A stretch of 64,000 bases of DNA from JAEYKI01 sp036679405 (GCA_036679405.1 JAVBVZ010000022.1:1-64000), one strand, 5' to 3'; numbered from the stretch's first letter, positions 51,366-60,340 are shown. The notes: a model not told the origin generated them from the sequence alone. Program-made: numbers and translations.

Positions 51366-51408
51366 AAAATGATATATAATGATAATACATTATATATCAT
51401 TTTTTTTT
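51366..51408 (+). terminator. AT-rich terminator after the DeoR gene
   Basis: AAAATGATATATAAT, 8-nt loop, ATTATATATCATTTT then T-run: a 15-bp stem without GC pairs in the core. Weak by base content but very long; it also holds AATGATAA, so it may be an operator instead. Confidence 0.55.
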
Positions 51409-51488
51409 GCCGATTCCCCAAAGGTCCTGTATCAAGTGCAGGAATACTAAAAAATAAGAATTTTATGACGCTTGGGCAAAAATGGTTT

Positions 51489-51494
51489 TATAAT
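51489..51494 (+). promoter_or_regulatory. -10 box of the seven-gene sugar operon
   Basis: TATAAT, 28 bp ahead of the ATG at 51523. No clear -35, which fits an activator-dependent promoter. Confidence 0.5.
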
Positions 51495-51522
51495 GAAAAC
51501 TTTTAAATAGGAGCGTAAGGAT

Positions 51523-52542
51523 ATGCTGGGAGAAAAAACAGGTGTTTGCCTGATCGGCGCCGGACGGGCCGGGATGATCCATGCAAGAAATTTTAAAAAC
51601 AAGGTTGCCGGCGCTTATATGGCGGCGGTCGTCGACGCGGTAAAAGAAGCAGCGGCCGCTGCGGCCTTGGAGCTTGGAGATATCCCGTATTTTACTGATT
51701 ATAAAGATATATTGACCAATTCGGAAATCAAAGCGGTCATTGTTGTCGCTCCTACCAATCTTCATAAACAAATTGTGGTGGACTGCGCAAATGCGGGCAA
51801 ACATATCTTTTGCGAAAAACCTATGGCCATGAATGAAAGCGAATGCGATGAAATGATAACGGCGTGCGAGAAAAACGGCGTGACGCTGCAAATCGGCTTT
51901 ATGCGGCGGCACGACGAAAGCTTTATGCGCGCGCGGGATATGATAAAGTCGGGGGAGATCGGAGATGTTGTGATGATCCGCTCCTGTACGCGGGGCCCTT
52001 CCAAACCGAGGCCGTGGATGTTTGATATTAAAAAATCAAACGGGATTTTAGCCGAACTCAACAGCCACGATATAGATTGCATACGCTGGCTTGCGGAAAG
52101 CGAATTTAAAACAATTTTTGCATCCGGCGGAAACTTTAGGAATAAAGAGGCTTTGGAGCAGTATCCGGATTACTATGACAATATGGTCATGAACGGCGTC
52201 ATGGAGAACGGAATACAATACAGCATTGACGGAGCGGCGTATGTACAGTACGGGTATGACGCAAAAGTGGAAATACTCGGAACAAAAGGGGTGCTGCAGG
52301 TGGGGCGCGCCGACGCCCAGTTTTTAAAATGCACCACCGTGGAAAACGGAACCGCAACCCCTTTTATAAACAGTTGGATGACGCTGTTCAAAGATGCTTA
52401 TCTGGAAGAAGACAACCACTTTATTGACTGCATCCAAAATAAAAAAATGCCGAAGGTGACTGGGCTGGACGGCAAAATGGCCGTTAAGATCGTTGAGGCG
52501 GGCAATCAATCGATTGCCGGGAAAAAATTAATTGAGTTGTAA
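51523..52542 (+). CDS. Gfo/Idh/MocA-family oxidoreductase (2), inositol-dehydrogenase-like
   Basis: A 339-aa dehydrogenase. Rossmann motif LIGAGRAGMIHARNF; IFCEKPMAMNESECDEM with the catalytic Lys; IGFMRRHDESFMRARDMIKSGEIG and LAELNSHDIDCIRWL (Asp and His for substrate). It resembles the myo-inositol 2-dehydrogenase branch more than the first Gfo/Idh protein does, but substrate is not proven. First of seven tightly spaced genes. RBS TAGGAG before the ATG. Confidence 0.9.
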   Translation: MLGEKTGVCLIGAGRAGMIHARNFKNKVAGAYMAAVVDAVKEAAAAAALELGDIPYFTDYKDILTNSEIKAVIVVAPTNLHKQIVVDCANAGKHIFCEKPMAMNESECDEMITACEKNGVTLQIGFMRRHDESFMRARDMIKSGEIGDVVMIRSCTRGPSKPRPWMFDIKKSNGILAELNSHDIDCIRWLAESEFKTIFASGGNFRNKEALEQYPDYYDNMVMNGVMENGIQYSIDGAAYVQYGYDAKVEILGTKGVLQVGRADAQFLKCTTVENGTATPFINSWMTLFKDAYLEEDNHFIDCIQNKKMPKVTGLDGKMAVKIVEAGNQSIAGKKLIEL

Positions 52543-52554
52543 GGAGAAAGCGCT

Positions 52555-53595
52555 GTGAAAAGTTTGAGATTATACGGCCCGAACGACATAAGGCTGGACG
52601 AGGTGCCCGTTCCTTCCATTACGGATGATGAAATATTGCTTAAGACGGATGCCGCCGCTATCTGCGGTACGGATGTCCGTATGTGGCAAAACGGCTATGC
52701 GGGGGTGGATGAAGCACATCCGCTTATTTTGGGGCATGAATTTGCAGCAACGGTGGTCAAAGTGGGGGCAAATGTGCCCTTTTACAGGGAAGGAATGCAG
52801 GTAGCCATGGCGCCTAATATAGGCTGCGGCATCTGTGATAAATGTGTGCGGGGAGATTTTCATCTCTGCAACGACTATAAAGCCTTTGGGATCAATATGG
52901 ACGGAGCTTTTGCGGAATATATACGGGTTCCGAAAGAAGCGCTTACGCACGGAAACCTGATGGCAATCCCGGATGGCGTATCCCCTGAGGAAGCCGCGGT
53001 GAACGAGCCTCTTTCCTGCGTATATAATGGATTTTTAAAATGTGATGTAAGGCCCGGAGACCATGTGCTGATTGTGGGCAGCGGACCGATCGGCATTATG
53101 CATGCCGAGCTCGCCAGGATGGCGGGCGCAGCAAAGGTAATGATGAACGATCTGTCCGAGCAGCGGCTTTCCGAAAGTGCAAAAATCGTAAAAGGGCTTA
53201 AGACCTATCACGGAAACGACCTTCCCGGGTATGTTCTTGAACAGACAGGCGGCCGCGGGCTGGATGTCGCGGTGGTAGCCTGCCCGTCGCCCGAAGTACA
53301 GGCGGCTATGCTGCCGCTTATGGAATACGGCGGGCGGATCATATTCTTTGGAGGCGTGCCCGCTTCCAAACAGCCGGTTGCGATCGATACAAACCTGATC
53401 CATTATAAGGAATTGTTTATTACAGGGTCTACCCGCGCAAACATCTGCCACTTCAGAAAAACGCTGGAGTTTATAGCGGAAGGGTTGGTAGATGTAAAAA
53501 GCCTGGTAACCGCACGTTTTGGGATCGACGATATTTTAACGGCTTTTGAAAATGCAAAAAGGGCGGAAGGCCTGAAGAACGTGATTGTTTTTTAA
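52555..53595 (+). CDS. zinc-dependent alcohol/polyol dehydrogenase (1)
   Basis: A 346-aa MDR-family enzyme. Catalytic zinc site: Cys in AAICGTDVRMW, His-Glu in LILGHEFAATVV. Structural zinc Cys4: GCGICDKCVRGDFHLC. Cofactor motif LIVGSGPIGIMHAELARMAGA. Similar to sorbitol and threonine dehydrogenases. GTG start at 52555 with AAGGAG 6-8 nt upstream, 12 nt after the Gfo/Idh stop. Confidence 0.9.
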   Translation: MKSLRLYGPNDIRLDEVPVPSITDDEILLKTDAAAICGTDVRMWQNGYAGVDEAHPLILGHEFAATVVKVGANVPFYREGMQVAMAPNIGCGICDKCVRGDFHLCNDYKAFGINMDGAFAEYIRVPKEALTHGNLMAIPDGVSPEEAAVNEPLSCVYNGFLKCDVRPGDHVLIVGSGPIGIMHAELARMAGAAKVMMNDLSEQRLSESAKIVKGLKTYHGNDLPGYVLEQTGGRGLDVAVVACPSPEVQAAMLPLMEYGGRIIFFGGVPASKQPVAIDTNLIHYKELFITGSTRANICHFRKTLEFIAEGLVDVKSLVTARFGIDDILTAFENAKRAEGLKNVIVF

Positions 53596-53613
53596 AGATT
53601 TGGGGACGAATCA

Positions 53614-54564
53614 ATGATAAGGACCGTATTGGGCGATATCCGGGCGGACGGCGCAGGCGTATGCCAGTGTCATGAGCATCTTTTTATTGAGAAGGGAAAA
53701 CCCTGCCGGATCGCGCCTGTGCTTTACATGGACGATATAGAAAAATCGGCCGCCGAACTTTCAGGGTACCGTCGGGCAGGCGGAAGCCTGGTCGTAGATG
53801 CGCAGCCCGTTTATGCGGGGAGAATGGCGGAAAATCTGGCGGCCGCTTCAAAAAAAAGCGGCGTACATGTGGTCGCTTCCACCGGTTTTTACAAAACGGC
53901 CTTTTATGAAGACGGGGCGTACATCGAAAACTGGATCGAAGAGGCAATGGCAGACCTGTATGTGTCTGAATTTGAAAAAGGGATGCTTGCTTCCGGGCAG
54001 GCTGGATTTGCGCGTATGGAGGCAAAAGCGGGGATCATCAAAACGGCTGTCGACTCCGGCGGGATTTACAGGGACAGCCTGTATCCCAAGCTGTTTTCAG
54101 CGGCCGCGTGCGCTGCGGTGCAGACCGGGATGCCGGTGATGTGCCATATAGAGCAGGGAGCGGACGCCCTGCAAGTTGTGGATTTTTTTGTAAAGAAGGG
54201 CGTGGCGCCGGGAAGGCTTTTGATTTGCCATCTGGACCGGGCGCGAATTGATCCAATCTATCACAAGGAAGTTTTGCAAACAGGCGTTTTTTTGGAATAT
54301 GATACCATAAACCGCACCAAGTATGTAAGCAACCGGCAGGAAGCCGGCCTGATCATGACTATGCTGGAGGCGGGATATGAAGATCAGATCCTTTTGAGCC
54401 TGGATACCACCAATGCGCGGCTGCGCGCATATGGGGCTGATATGGGCCTTGATCATATTATAAAAGAATTTGCGCCGCTGCTTGCGGATGCAGGCGCAAC
54501 GGAAAAGCAGCTTTCAAAAATGCAGTCTTTAAATGCGCGCAAAGCGCTCACAATAAAAAATTAA
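53614..54564 (+). CDS. phosphotriesterase-family hydrolase, probable sugar lactonase
   Basis: A 316-aa binuclear metallohydrolase of the phosphotriesterase family. All metal-site residues are seen: His20-x-His22 (CHEHLF), Lys143 carbamylation site (GIIKTA), His178 (VMCHIEQ), His206 (LICHLDR) and Asp264 (LSLDTTN). Several family members open (phosphorylated) sugar lactones (known). Placed after two dehydrogenases that could make a lactone, this is the likely role. It could instead be an esterase or amidase. Confidence 0.87.
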   Translation: MIRTVLGDIRADGAGVCQCHEHLFIEKGKPCRIAPVLYMDDIEKSAAELSGYRRAGGSLVVDAQPVYAGRMAENLAAASKKSGVHVVASTGFYKTAFYEDGAYIENWIEEAMADLYVSEFEKGMLASGQAGFARMEAKAGIIKTAVDSGGIYRDSLYPKLFSAAACAAVQTGMPVMCHIEQGADALQVVDFFVKKGVAPGRLLICHLDRARIDPIYHKEVLQTGVFLEYDTINRTKYVSNRQEAGLIMTMLEAGYEDQILLSLDTTNARLRAYGADMGLDHIIKEFAPLLADAGATEKQLSKMQSLNARKALTIKN

Positions 54565-54577
54565 AGGAGAAATAATA

Positions 54578-55531
54578 ATGCAGGAGCTTAAAAAAGCGAC
54601 TCAACCCACCATGTATTTCATAGGGGTGACTACCGGGAAATCGTCCATTATGAAGGTGTTTCCCGAATGGGCAAAGGCGCTGGGGCTGAAAGATACCGTG
54701 ATGAAGGGCATTGATATTGAGATCCATGCCGACCCGCAGGTTTACCGTGACGTGGTTTCTTTCATCAAAGATGATCCGATGTCCAAAGGAGCGCTGGTGA
54801 CGACGCATAAGATCGACCTGTATAATGCGGCAAAAGATCTTTTTGAGTATTTAGATCCGTACGCTTTGATGTTCGGCGAAATGTCTTCCATATCTAAGCG
54901 GGGGGAAGAACTTCGGGGACACGCGAAAGATCCTATATCGTCCGGCCTTTCGTTAGAGCAGTTCGTACCCAAAAACTATTGGGCGGATCATCCGGAGGCA
55001 GGCGTGTTTATCATGGGCGCGGGCGGCAGCGCAATTGCCATGTGCTCTTATCTGCTGCGTAAGGAATTTGCGGGCAACTATCCGTCAAAAATTGTGATAG
55101 CAAACCGTTCTAAGCCGCGGCTCAGTGAGATCGAGAGGATCAACAAAGAGCTGGACCCGGGCGGCGTACAGTTTGAGTACTATCTGACGCCGGAAGCGGG
55201 CCAGAATGACGAAGTCCTTGCCAAGATGGGGCCGGGGTCGCTGGTCATCAATGCGACGGGCCTGGGAAAAGACCGGCCGGGATCTCCGCTGACCGGCAAC
55301 GCCGTCTTCCCGAAAAACGCGCTGGTCTGGGAAATCAATTACCGAGGGGACCTGTTGTTTATGCATCAGGCCGAAGCGCAGAAGGAAAAACAAAATCTGG
55401 TCATTGAAGACGGATGGAAGTATTTTATTTTTGGATGGACGCAGGTCATAGGGGAAGTTTTTGATATTGCGATCGAAGGGGAAGTTTTGGACCGCCTGGA
55501 TAAAATAGCGGCCAGGTTTAACGCACGCTGA
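54578..55531 (+). CDS. shikimate-dehydrogenase-fold oxidoreductase
   Basis: A 317-aa AroE-like protein. The catalytic Lys (Lys78 in GALVTTHKIDL) and Asp (Asp118 in GHAKDP) line up with AroE, and the NADP Rossmann motif is MGAGGSAIAMCSYLL with ANRSKPRLSEI and VINATGLG after it. The usual N-terminal substrate motif with two serines (SxS) is replaced by GVTTGKSSIMKVFPEW, and no other shikimate gene is near. So it probably oxidises or reduces a sugar-derived acid in this operon, not shikimate. Confidence 0.85.
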   Translation: MQELKKATQPTMYFIGVTTGKSSIMKVFPEWAKALGLKDTVMKGIDIEIHADPQVYRDVVSFIKDDPMSKGALVTTHKIDLYNAAKDLFEYLDPYALMFGEMSSISKRGEELRGHAKDPISSGLSLEQFVPKNYWADHPEAGVFIMGAGGSAIAMCSYLLRKEFAGNYPSKIVIANRSKPRLSEIERINKELDPGGVQFEYYLTPEAGQNDEVLAKMGPGSLVINATGLGKDRPGSPLTGNAVFPKNALVWEINYRGDLLFMHQAEAQKEKQNLVIEDGWKYFIFGWTQVIGEVFDIAIEGEVLDRLDKIAARFNAR

Positions 55532-55550
55532 AAACGGAGGGAGAAGAATA

Positions 55551-56153
55551 ATGGCAGATTTTAATGCAAGCAGCAGTCCGCTGGACTGGACAAGAGGATA
55601 TACCATTGATTTTGATTTCACAACAGGGATGTCTTCCAAAAAGGAAACATCCAAGCGCCGTCTGAGTGATATGCACGGCATGTATGCAGACGAGGAAGCG
55701 CTGAACAAAATGATTGGGCAGAAAGACGAACTGGTGTACGAATTCCATGAAATAGGCGCGCCGGAAACTGCGGGCGATCTGGCTTTTGGATGCAGTATCA
55801 CCTACCCGGGCAAAGTCGGAAACGAATATTTTATGACCAAAGGGCATTTTCATACCATCCTTGAAACAGGCGAGATATATCTTACGCTTCGCGGACATGG
55901 ATATATGCTTCTTGAAAGTCCGGAAGGGGATTGGTCCGCACAGGAACTTTCCGCCGGGAAAATGGTTTATGTGCCGCCGCGCTATGCGCACCGCAGCATC
56001 AATGTGGACGCAAAGGATCCGCTTGTGACTTTCTTTACGTTCCGTGGAGATGCAGGGCATGACTATGGAACAATCGAGACCAAGGGATACCGTAAACTTC
56101 TGGTGGAAAAAGACGGAAAACCGCAGATCATTGACAATCCGAAATGGAAGTAA
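55551..56153 (+). CDS. cupin-type glucose-6-phosphate isomerase
   Basis: A 200-aa cupin closely following the archaeal-type GPI (PF06560). Motifs SKRRLSDMHGMY, ITYPGKVGNEYFMTKGHFH, E.GE.Y, VYVPPRYAHRSIN and the end DAGHDYGTIETKGYRKLLVEKDGKPQIIDNPKWK. Metal ligands His99, His101, Glu108 and His147 are intact. In this operon it may isomerise a related sugar phosphate. The stop is 11 bp ahead of the next start. Confidence 0.9.
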   Translation: MADFNASSSPLDWTRGYTIDFDFTTGMSSKKETSKRRLSDMHGMYADEEALNKMIGQKDELVYEFHEIGAPETAGDLAFGCSITYPGKVGNEYFMTKGHFHTILETGEIYLTLRGHGYMLLESPEGDWSAQELSAGKMVYVPPRYAHRSINVDAKDPLVTFFTFRGDAGHDYGTIETKGYRKLLVEKDGKPQIIDNPKWK

Positions 56154-56163
56154 GGAGCTTGCT

Positions 56164-57120
56164 TTGAAGATACTCGTAACGCCGACGTCATTTTTGAAAC
56201 CCGGAAATGCGCAGGCAAGGGAAAAAATAGAAGCTTTTGCGGATGAGGTTGTATATAACGATCTTGGCCGTCCGCTTCAGGAAAACGAGATTTTAAAGCG
56301 TCTTGAAGGTGTGGACGGGTACATCGCCGGGGTAGATTATATTACCGCCGATGTGATCGAAAAAATGCCTCGTAGCGTTAAGGTGATCTCGCGTTACGGC
56401 GCGGGCGTCGACAGGGTGGATATTGCGGCCTGTACAAAAAAGGGGATTGCCGTTGCAAATACGCCGGGTGCAAACGCGGTTGCGGTATGCGAGCTGGCGT
56501 TTGCGCTGATGCTCTGTGCGGCTCGCAATATTCCAAAACTGCATGCGGCGGTGGAAAACGGAGAGTGGCCCCGAAGCGAAGGCGTGGAATTATACGGAAA
56601 AACCCTGGGAATTGTCGGAATGGGCGCAATCGGTAAAAATCTGGCCAAACGCGCCGTTGCATTCGGCATGAATGTGCAGGCGTACGACCCGTATTTTGAC
56701 GAAGCGTTTGCCCGGGAACACGGCGTTTTAAAAGCGCAGCTTGATGATCTTATCTTTTCTTCGGATTTTATTTCGCTCCATGTTCCCTTGAGCGACGCGA
56801 CCCGTCATATGATAAACGAAGAGCGGATCGGAAAAATGAAAAAGGGCGCGGTGATCGTGAATACCGCGCGGGGAGGCCTGATAGATGAAGATGCCGCGGC
56901 ACAGGCTTTGAGAGAGGGCCGCCTGGGCGGTATTGGCCTGGATGCCTTTGAACTGGAGCCCCTGACGCATTCGCCTTTAAAGGGACTGGACCGTGTGGTT
57001 CTGACGCCGCATACCGGCGCGCATACCGGCGAAGCGGTTCAGGCGATGGGACGGATGGCGGTGGACAATTGCATTGCGGTTCTGCGCGGAGAAGCGTGCA
57101 AATACGTTTTGAATAAATAG
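56164..57120 (+). CDS. D-2-hydroxyacid dehydrogenase (PGDH-like)
   Basis: A 318-aa NAD-dependent dehydrogenase. Catalytic Arg236 (VNTARGG), Glu265 (FELEP) and His283 (TPHTGAHT); NAD motif GIVGMGAIGKNLAKRA. Closest in pattern to phosphoglycerate dehydrogenase-like proteins without regulatory tail. TTG start at 56164: AGGAG lies 6 nt upstream, and the protein then starts KILVTPTSF as in homologues; an ATG 120 nt upstream lies in the isomerase gene. Confidence 0.9.
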   Translation: MKILVTPTSFLKPGNAQAREKIEAFADEVVYNDLGRPLQENEILKRLEGVDGYIAGVDYITADVIEKMPRSVKVISRYGAGVDRVDIAACTKKGIAVANTPGANAVAVCELAFALMLCAARNIPKLHAAVENGEWPRSEGVELYGKTLGIVGMGAIGKNLAKRAVAFGMNVQAYDPYFDEAFAREHGVLKAQLDDLIFSSDFISLHVPLSDATRHMINEERIGKMKKGAVIVNTARGGLIDEDAAAQALREGRLGGIGLDAFELEPLTHSPLKGLDRVVLTPHTGAHTGEAVQAMGRMAVDNCIAVLRGEACKYVLNK

Positions 57121-57131
57121 AGAGGTAGCAT

Positions 57132-57779
57132 ATGAAAAAGTCTGAAGTGCTGAAAAGACTGGAGGACTGCGGCGTGGTGGCCGTAGTGCGGGCGGACAAT
57201 GAGGAGATGGCAATTCGTATTGCGGAAGCATGCATAAAGGCAGGTATTGTGGGTATAGAAATCACATTTACCGTTCCGGGGGCCGACCGGATCATCCGGA
57301 CGCTGACAGAGAAGTACAGGCCTGAAGAAATGCTGGTAGGCGCGGGGACGGTGCTGGACAGTGAGACGGCGCGGATTGCAATCCTTTCAGGCGCGAATTA
57401 CGTAGTTAGCCCGTATCTGGACGTGCCTACGGTGAAGACCTGTCTTCGGTATCAGGTGGCCTGCATGCCGGGCGCCATGACAATCAAAGAAGTTGTGGAA
57501 TGCATGGAAGCAGGGGCGGATATTGTGAAAATATTCCCGGGAAATCTGTTTGGGCCCAAAATAATAAAATCCATTAAAGGGCCGCTGCCTCAGGCTAAAA
57601 TGATGCCCACGGGCGGTGTGAATGCGGACAATGCGGGCGAATGGATCCGTGCCGGCGCAGTAGCGGTGGGCGCGGGAAGCGACCTCACGGCCGGGGCAAA
57701 GACGGGCGACTTTGATTCAATCACCGAAATCGGAAAAAAGATGGTTGCAGCCGTCAGGGAAGCGAGGACTTCTCTTTAG
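57132..57779 (+). CDS. KDPG/KHG-type aldolase
   Basis: A 215-aa class I aldolase yielding pyruvate and an aldehyde. Catalytic Glu43 (GIEITF), Schiff-base Lys133 (ADIVKIFPG), with GAGTV, SPYLD and PTGGVN phosphate-site motifs. Last of the seven genes. Its substrate could be 2-keto-3-deoxy-6-phosphogluconate or an epimer. No dehydratase of the Edd/IlvD or enolase type is in the operon. Confidence 0.92.
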   Translation: MKKSEVLKRLEDCGVVAVVRADNEEMAIRIAEACIKAGIVGIEITFTVPGADRIIRTLTEKYRPEEMLVGAGTVLDSETARIAILSGANYVVSPYLDVPTVKTCLRYQVACMPGAMTIKEVVECMEAGADIVKIFPGNLFGPKIIKSIKGPLPQAKMMPTGGVNADNAGEWIRAGAVAVGAGSDLTAGAKTGDFDSITEIGKKMVAAVREARTSL

Positions 57780-57823
57780 CCTGTTCCCCGGCAAAGCCCT
57801 TTGAACAGCCGGCCTGGACCGGT

Positions 57824-57852
57824 TTGCAATTAAAGGGGAGTTCGCCTATAAT
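57824..57852 (+). promoter_or_regulatory. promoter of the AraC-type gene
   Basis: TTGCAA (57824-57829), 17 nt, TATAAT (57847-57852), 36 bp ahead of the ATG. A hairpin CTGTTC/GAACAG (57781-57806) precedes it. Confidence 0.7.
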
Positions 57853-57887
57853 GAAGGCAAGCATATCTTTGTTTCGGGGATCAGTAA

Positions 57888-58742
57888 ATGGATAAAACTA
57901 AATTAAAATTGTTGTGGGCCGGCCGTACCAAATATCTCCCCAATTGGGGAATACGCTCGCACCGCCACGATTGTTTTCAGCTTTTTTATATCGTTTCCGG
58001 TGATTGCAGTTTTTGCGTGGCCGGAAAAGAATGCAGGCTTGGGCCCGGGCAATTCCTGGCTGTCCGGCCCGGTGAAGAGCATTCCATGCAAAAAGACCAT
58101 GATTCTGTTGTCCGGATGATCGATATCAAGCTGGAAATCCTGGATGCAAGGCTTAGGCGGCTTGTTCAAAGCATTGCAAGACCCGCCCAGGCATCCGAGC
58201 AGGTAAGCTACCTTTTTAAGCTGATTTCATACGAAATCGGCAGCGTGGGCGGCAATAACCGGGAAATCATTCAGGCGTATCTGTATGTTCTGATTTTAAA
58301 AATGGTTCCCGCCGCCGGCAAACAGACAGGAGCGCTCATTATTACGGGGATAGATGATTCCGCATGGACGCCTTTTTGCAGAAAAATTGCCCAGTATATT
58401 AAAGAAAAATTTTCTTCCGGCCTGGATCTGGAAGAGATTGCGGGATATATGGGATACAACAAAAATTATATCTGCGGAATTTTTAAAAAAGGTACGGGCA
58501 TGACGATTATGGATTACGTAAAAATGGTGCGTATCGAGCGGGCGTGTGAACTGATTGAGATGTCCGACTATACGTTTCAGCAGATTTGCATGATGGCCGG
58601 ATTCAATAGCGTACATAATTTTAATAAAGTATTTAAGCAGGTTATGAAAATGACTCCCGGACAATATAAGCTTAAAATGAACGAGCGCAATGCGGTTGCG
58701 CAGGATACCTTTAAAAACGAGGATAACTACGACGTGATTTAG
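57888..58742 (+). CDS. AraC-family transcriptional regulator
   Basis: A 284-aa regulator: N-terminal cupin-like sensor (about 20-80: SHRHDCFQLFYIVSGDCSF, GPGQFLAVRPGEEHSM) and C-terminal double HTH (about 170-272: LEEIAGYMGYNKNYICGIFKKGTGMTIMDYVKMVRIERACELI, FQQICMMAGFNSVHNFNKVFKQVMKMTPGQYK). It likely activates the sugar operon and transporter. The sensed sugar is not clear. Confidence 0.92.
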   Translation: MDKTKLKLLWAGRTKYLPNWGIRSHRHDCFQLFYIVSGDCSFCVAGKECRLGPGQFLAVRPGEEHSMQKDHDSVVRMIDIKLEILDARLRRLVQSIARPAQASEQVSYLFKLISYEIGSVGGNNREIIQAYLYVLILKMVPAAGKQTGALIITGIDDSAWTPFCRKIAQYIKEKFSSGLDLEEIAGYMGYNKNYICGIFKKGTGMTIMDYVKMVRIERACELIEMSDYTFQQICMMAGFNSVHNFNKVFKQVMKMTPGQYKLKMNERNAVAQDTFKNEDNYDVI

Positions 58743-58905
58743 CTCTAAGTAACGCAATGAAGTTTGCCGTAAACCCGTTCCGGACAGCATTGTTCTGGCA
58801 GTTTTCTTTTGAAGGGGCGTTGGTTTTGGCATCCCATATATTATCACTTGTTGTTGTATGCGAAGAAAAAAAGCGCAAAAAGTGACAATAACCGGTAAAA
58901 AACAC

Positions 58906-58934
58906 TTGCAAATAATAAAGAGCTATAGTAAAAT
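58906..58934 (+). promoter_or_regulatory. promoter upstream of the sugar importer
   Basis: TTGCAA (58906-58911), 17 nt, TAAAAT (58929-58934), 347 nt ahead of the binding-protein ATG. Confidence 0.6.
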
Positions 58935-58997
58935 AATTTTATGATAAACAGATGAAAACTTAACCCAATCCAAACAATGAATATTGGTCAAGGAATA

Positions 58998-59018
58998 GTG
59001 AACCAAAGATAAAGACAG
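58998..59018 (+). promoter_or_regulatory. shared 21-bp motif, copy 1
   Basis: GTGAACCAAAGATAAAGACAG, 19 of 21 bases identical to 63287-63307. Both lie in gaps ahead of sugar genes. The core TGAACCA also occurs inverted at 48950-48956. A candidate binding site for the AraC-type regulator. Confidence 0.5.
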
Positions 59019-59280
59019 TGCAGGACAGATGAAGTAAACTGACTGTATAGGCATAGATTCATTGGTATCCAAGTTACATTTAAACAGGGTTCATATTGAT
59101 AGCAGCCGGCTGCCGCCTGAACGGGATATACGGGCAGGGTTGTTTAACAAAACCCATATTTCTGATAAAACCTGAAAAACGGACAGTATAGTTTGACATT
59201 TAGCACTACCCCGATATGCGAAATGAAGATTTTGCTTAAACCAAACTTAGGCAAAACATAAAAAATAGGAGGAAATGAAT

Positions 59281-60306
59281 ATGAAGAAGACATTAGTGAT
59301 TGTTCTTTGCGTCATGCTGGCTGTATTTATGGTTGCATGCTCTCAGACGCCTGCCGCTTCTTCGGAGCCGGCCGCATCTGAATCTGTTGCCGCATCTTCC
59401 GAAGCGCCGAGCGAATCTGCAAGCGAAGAAGCTTCCGCATCCGACGGATTGGTTGGTATTTCGGTGCCCAAGGCGCCTACCGGCTGGGTTGCTGCCGTGC
59501 AGTATTTTGCAAAACAGGAAGCAGACGAGCTGGGATTGAATTACAATCTGGTAGCCTCTGAAAACACGAATGAGCAGGCAAACCAAATTGATGATTTGAT
59601 TGCCCTTGGATGCGACGTGATCATCCTTTTCCCGCACAATGACGAATTGGCCGTTGCTGCGCAGAAGGTTATGGATGCAGGCATTCCGCTCATCAACTTT
59701 GACCGGACGATCAACCCCGCTACGCCGACTTACTATCTGGCTGGCGACAACTATTCCATGGGCGTGATCGGTGCTGAATACATTGCCGAAAAACTCGGCG
59801 GAGAGGGCAAAGTGGTTATCTGCGGCGTTCCTTCTTACGGCGATGCGGTGAATGGACAGCGTATCCAGGGATTCAAAGACAAGATCGCAGAGATTGCTCC
59901 GGACATTGAAATCATCGGTGAATATGGTTCTGAGAATGCTTCTCCTGAAGCCGCTCTGGCAACCATGACCGACGTTCTGACGGCAAATCCGCAGATCGAC
60001 GGCATCTATTCCATCGACGATGAACTGGATGTTGGCTTGCTGCAGGCAATCCAGGAAGCGCAGAGAACGGACATCAAAGTTATGACCGGTGGCGGCGGTG
60101 CGCAGGTATGGTTCAATAAGATGTTGGAAAATCCCGACATGGCACTTTCCAGCCAGCTGTATTCGCCTCTGATGATCAAAGACTGTGTTGATATGGCGCA
60201 AGCGGTTCTGAACGGCGAAGAAGTTCCGGCCGAGACGATTATTCCGTCCATGACGGTTGATATCACCAACGTTGAGGATTATCTCGATCCGAATTCGCCC
60301 TATTGA
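59281..60306 (+). CDS. ABC sugar transporter substrate-binding lipoprotein (RbsB-like)
   Basis: A 341-aa type I periplasmic-binding-family protein. Signal with lipobox MVACS, a Ser/Ala/Glu linker (about 25-55), then the RbsB-type fold with VGISVPKAPTGWVAAVQYFAKQEADELG, DVIILFPHNDELAVAAQKVMDAGIPLINFDR and GVIGAEYIAEKLGGEGKVVI. ATG at 59281 is 8 nt from AGGAGG; the ATG at 59275 is too close. Ligand unknown. A long hairpin separates it from the ATPase gene. Confidence 0.92.
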   Translation: MKKTLVIVLCVMLAVFMVACSQTPAASSEPAASESVAASSEAPSESASEEASASDGLVGISVPKAPTGWVAAVQYFAKQEADELGLNYNLVASENTNEQANQIDDLIALGCDVIILFPHNDELAVAAQKVMDAGIPLINFDRTINPATPTYYLAGDNYSMGVIGAEYIAEKLGGEGKVVICGVPSYGDAVNGQRIQGFKDKIAEIAPDIEIIGEYGSENASPEAALATMTDVLTANPQIDGIYSIDDELDVGLLQAIQEAQRTDIKVMTGGGGAQVWFNKMLENPDMALSSQLYSPLMIKDCVDMAQAVLNGEEVPAETIIPSMTVDITNVEDYLDPNSPY

Positions 60307-60340
60307 TTCATATCATTATGGTGCGTTAACACAAAATCAT

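Larger units (their letters stand above)
58743..59280. other. long intergenic leader ahead of the sugar importer
   Basis: No gene seen in 538 bp. It contains promoter 58906-58934, a second candidate -35 TTGACA at 59193-59198 with poor -10 TATGCG (59215-59220), and the GTGAACCA motif at 58998. The long leader suggests regulatory sites. Confidence 0.55.
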
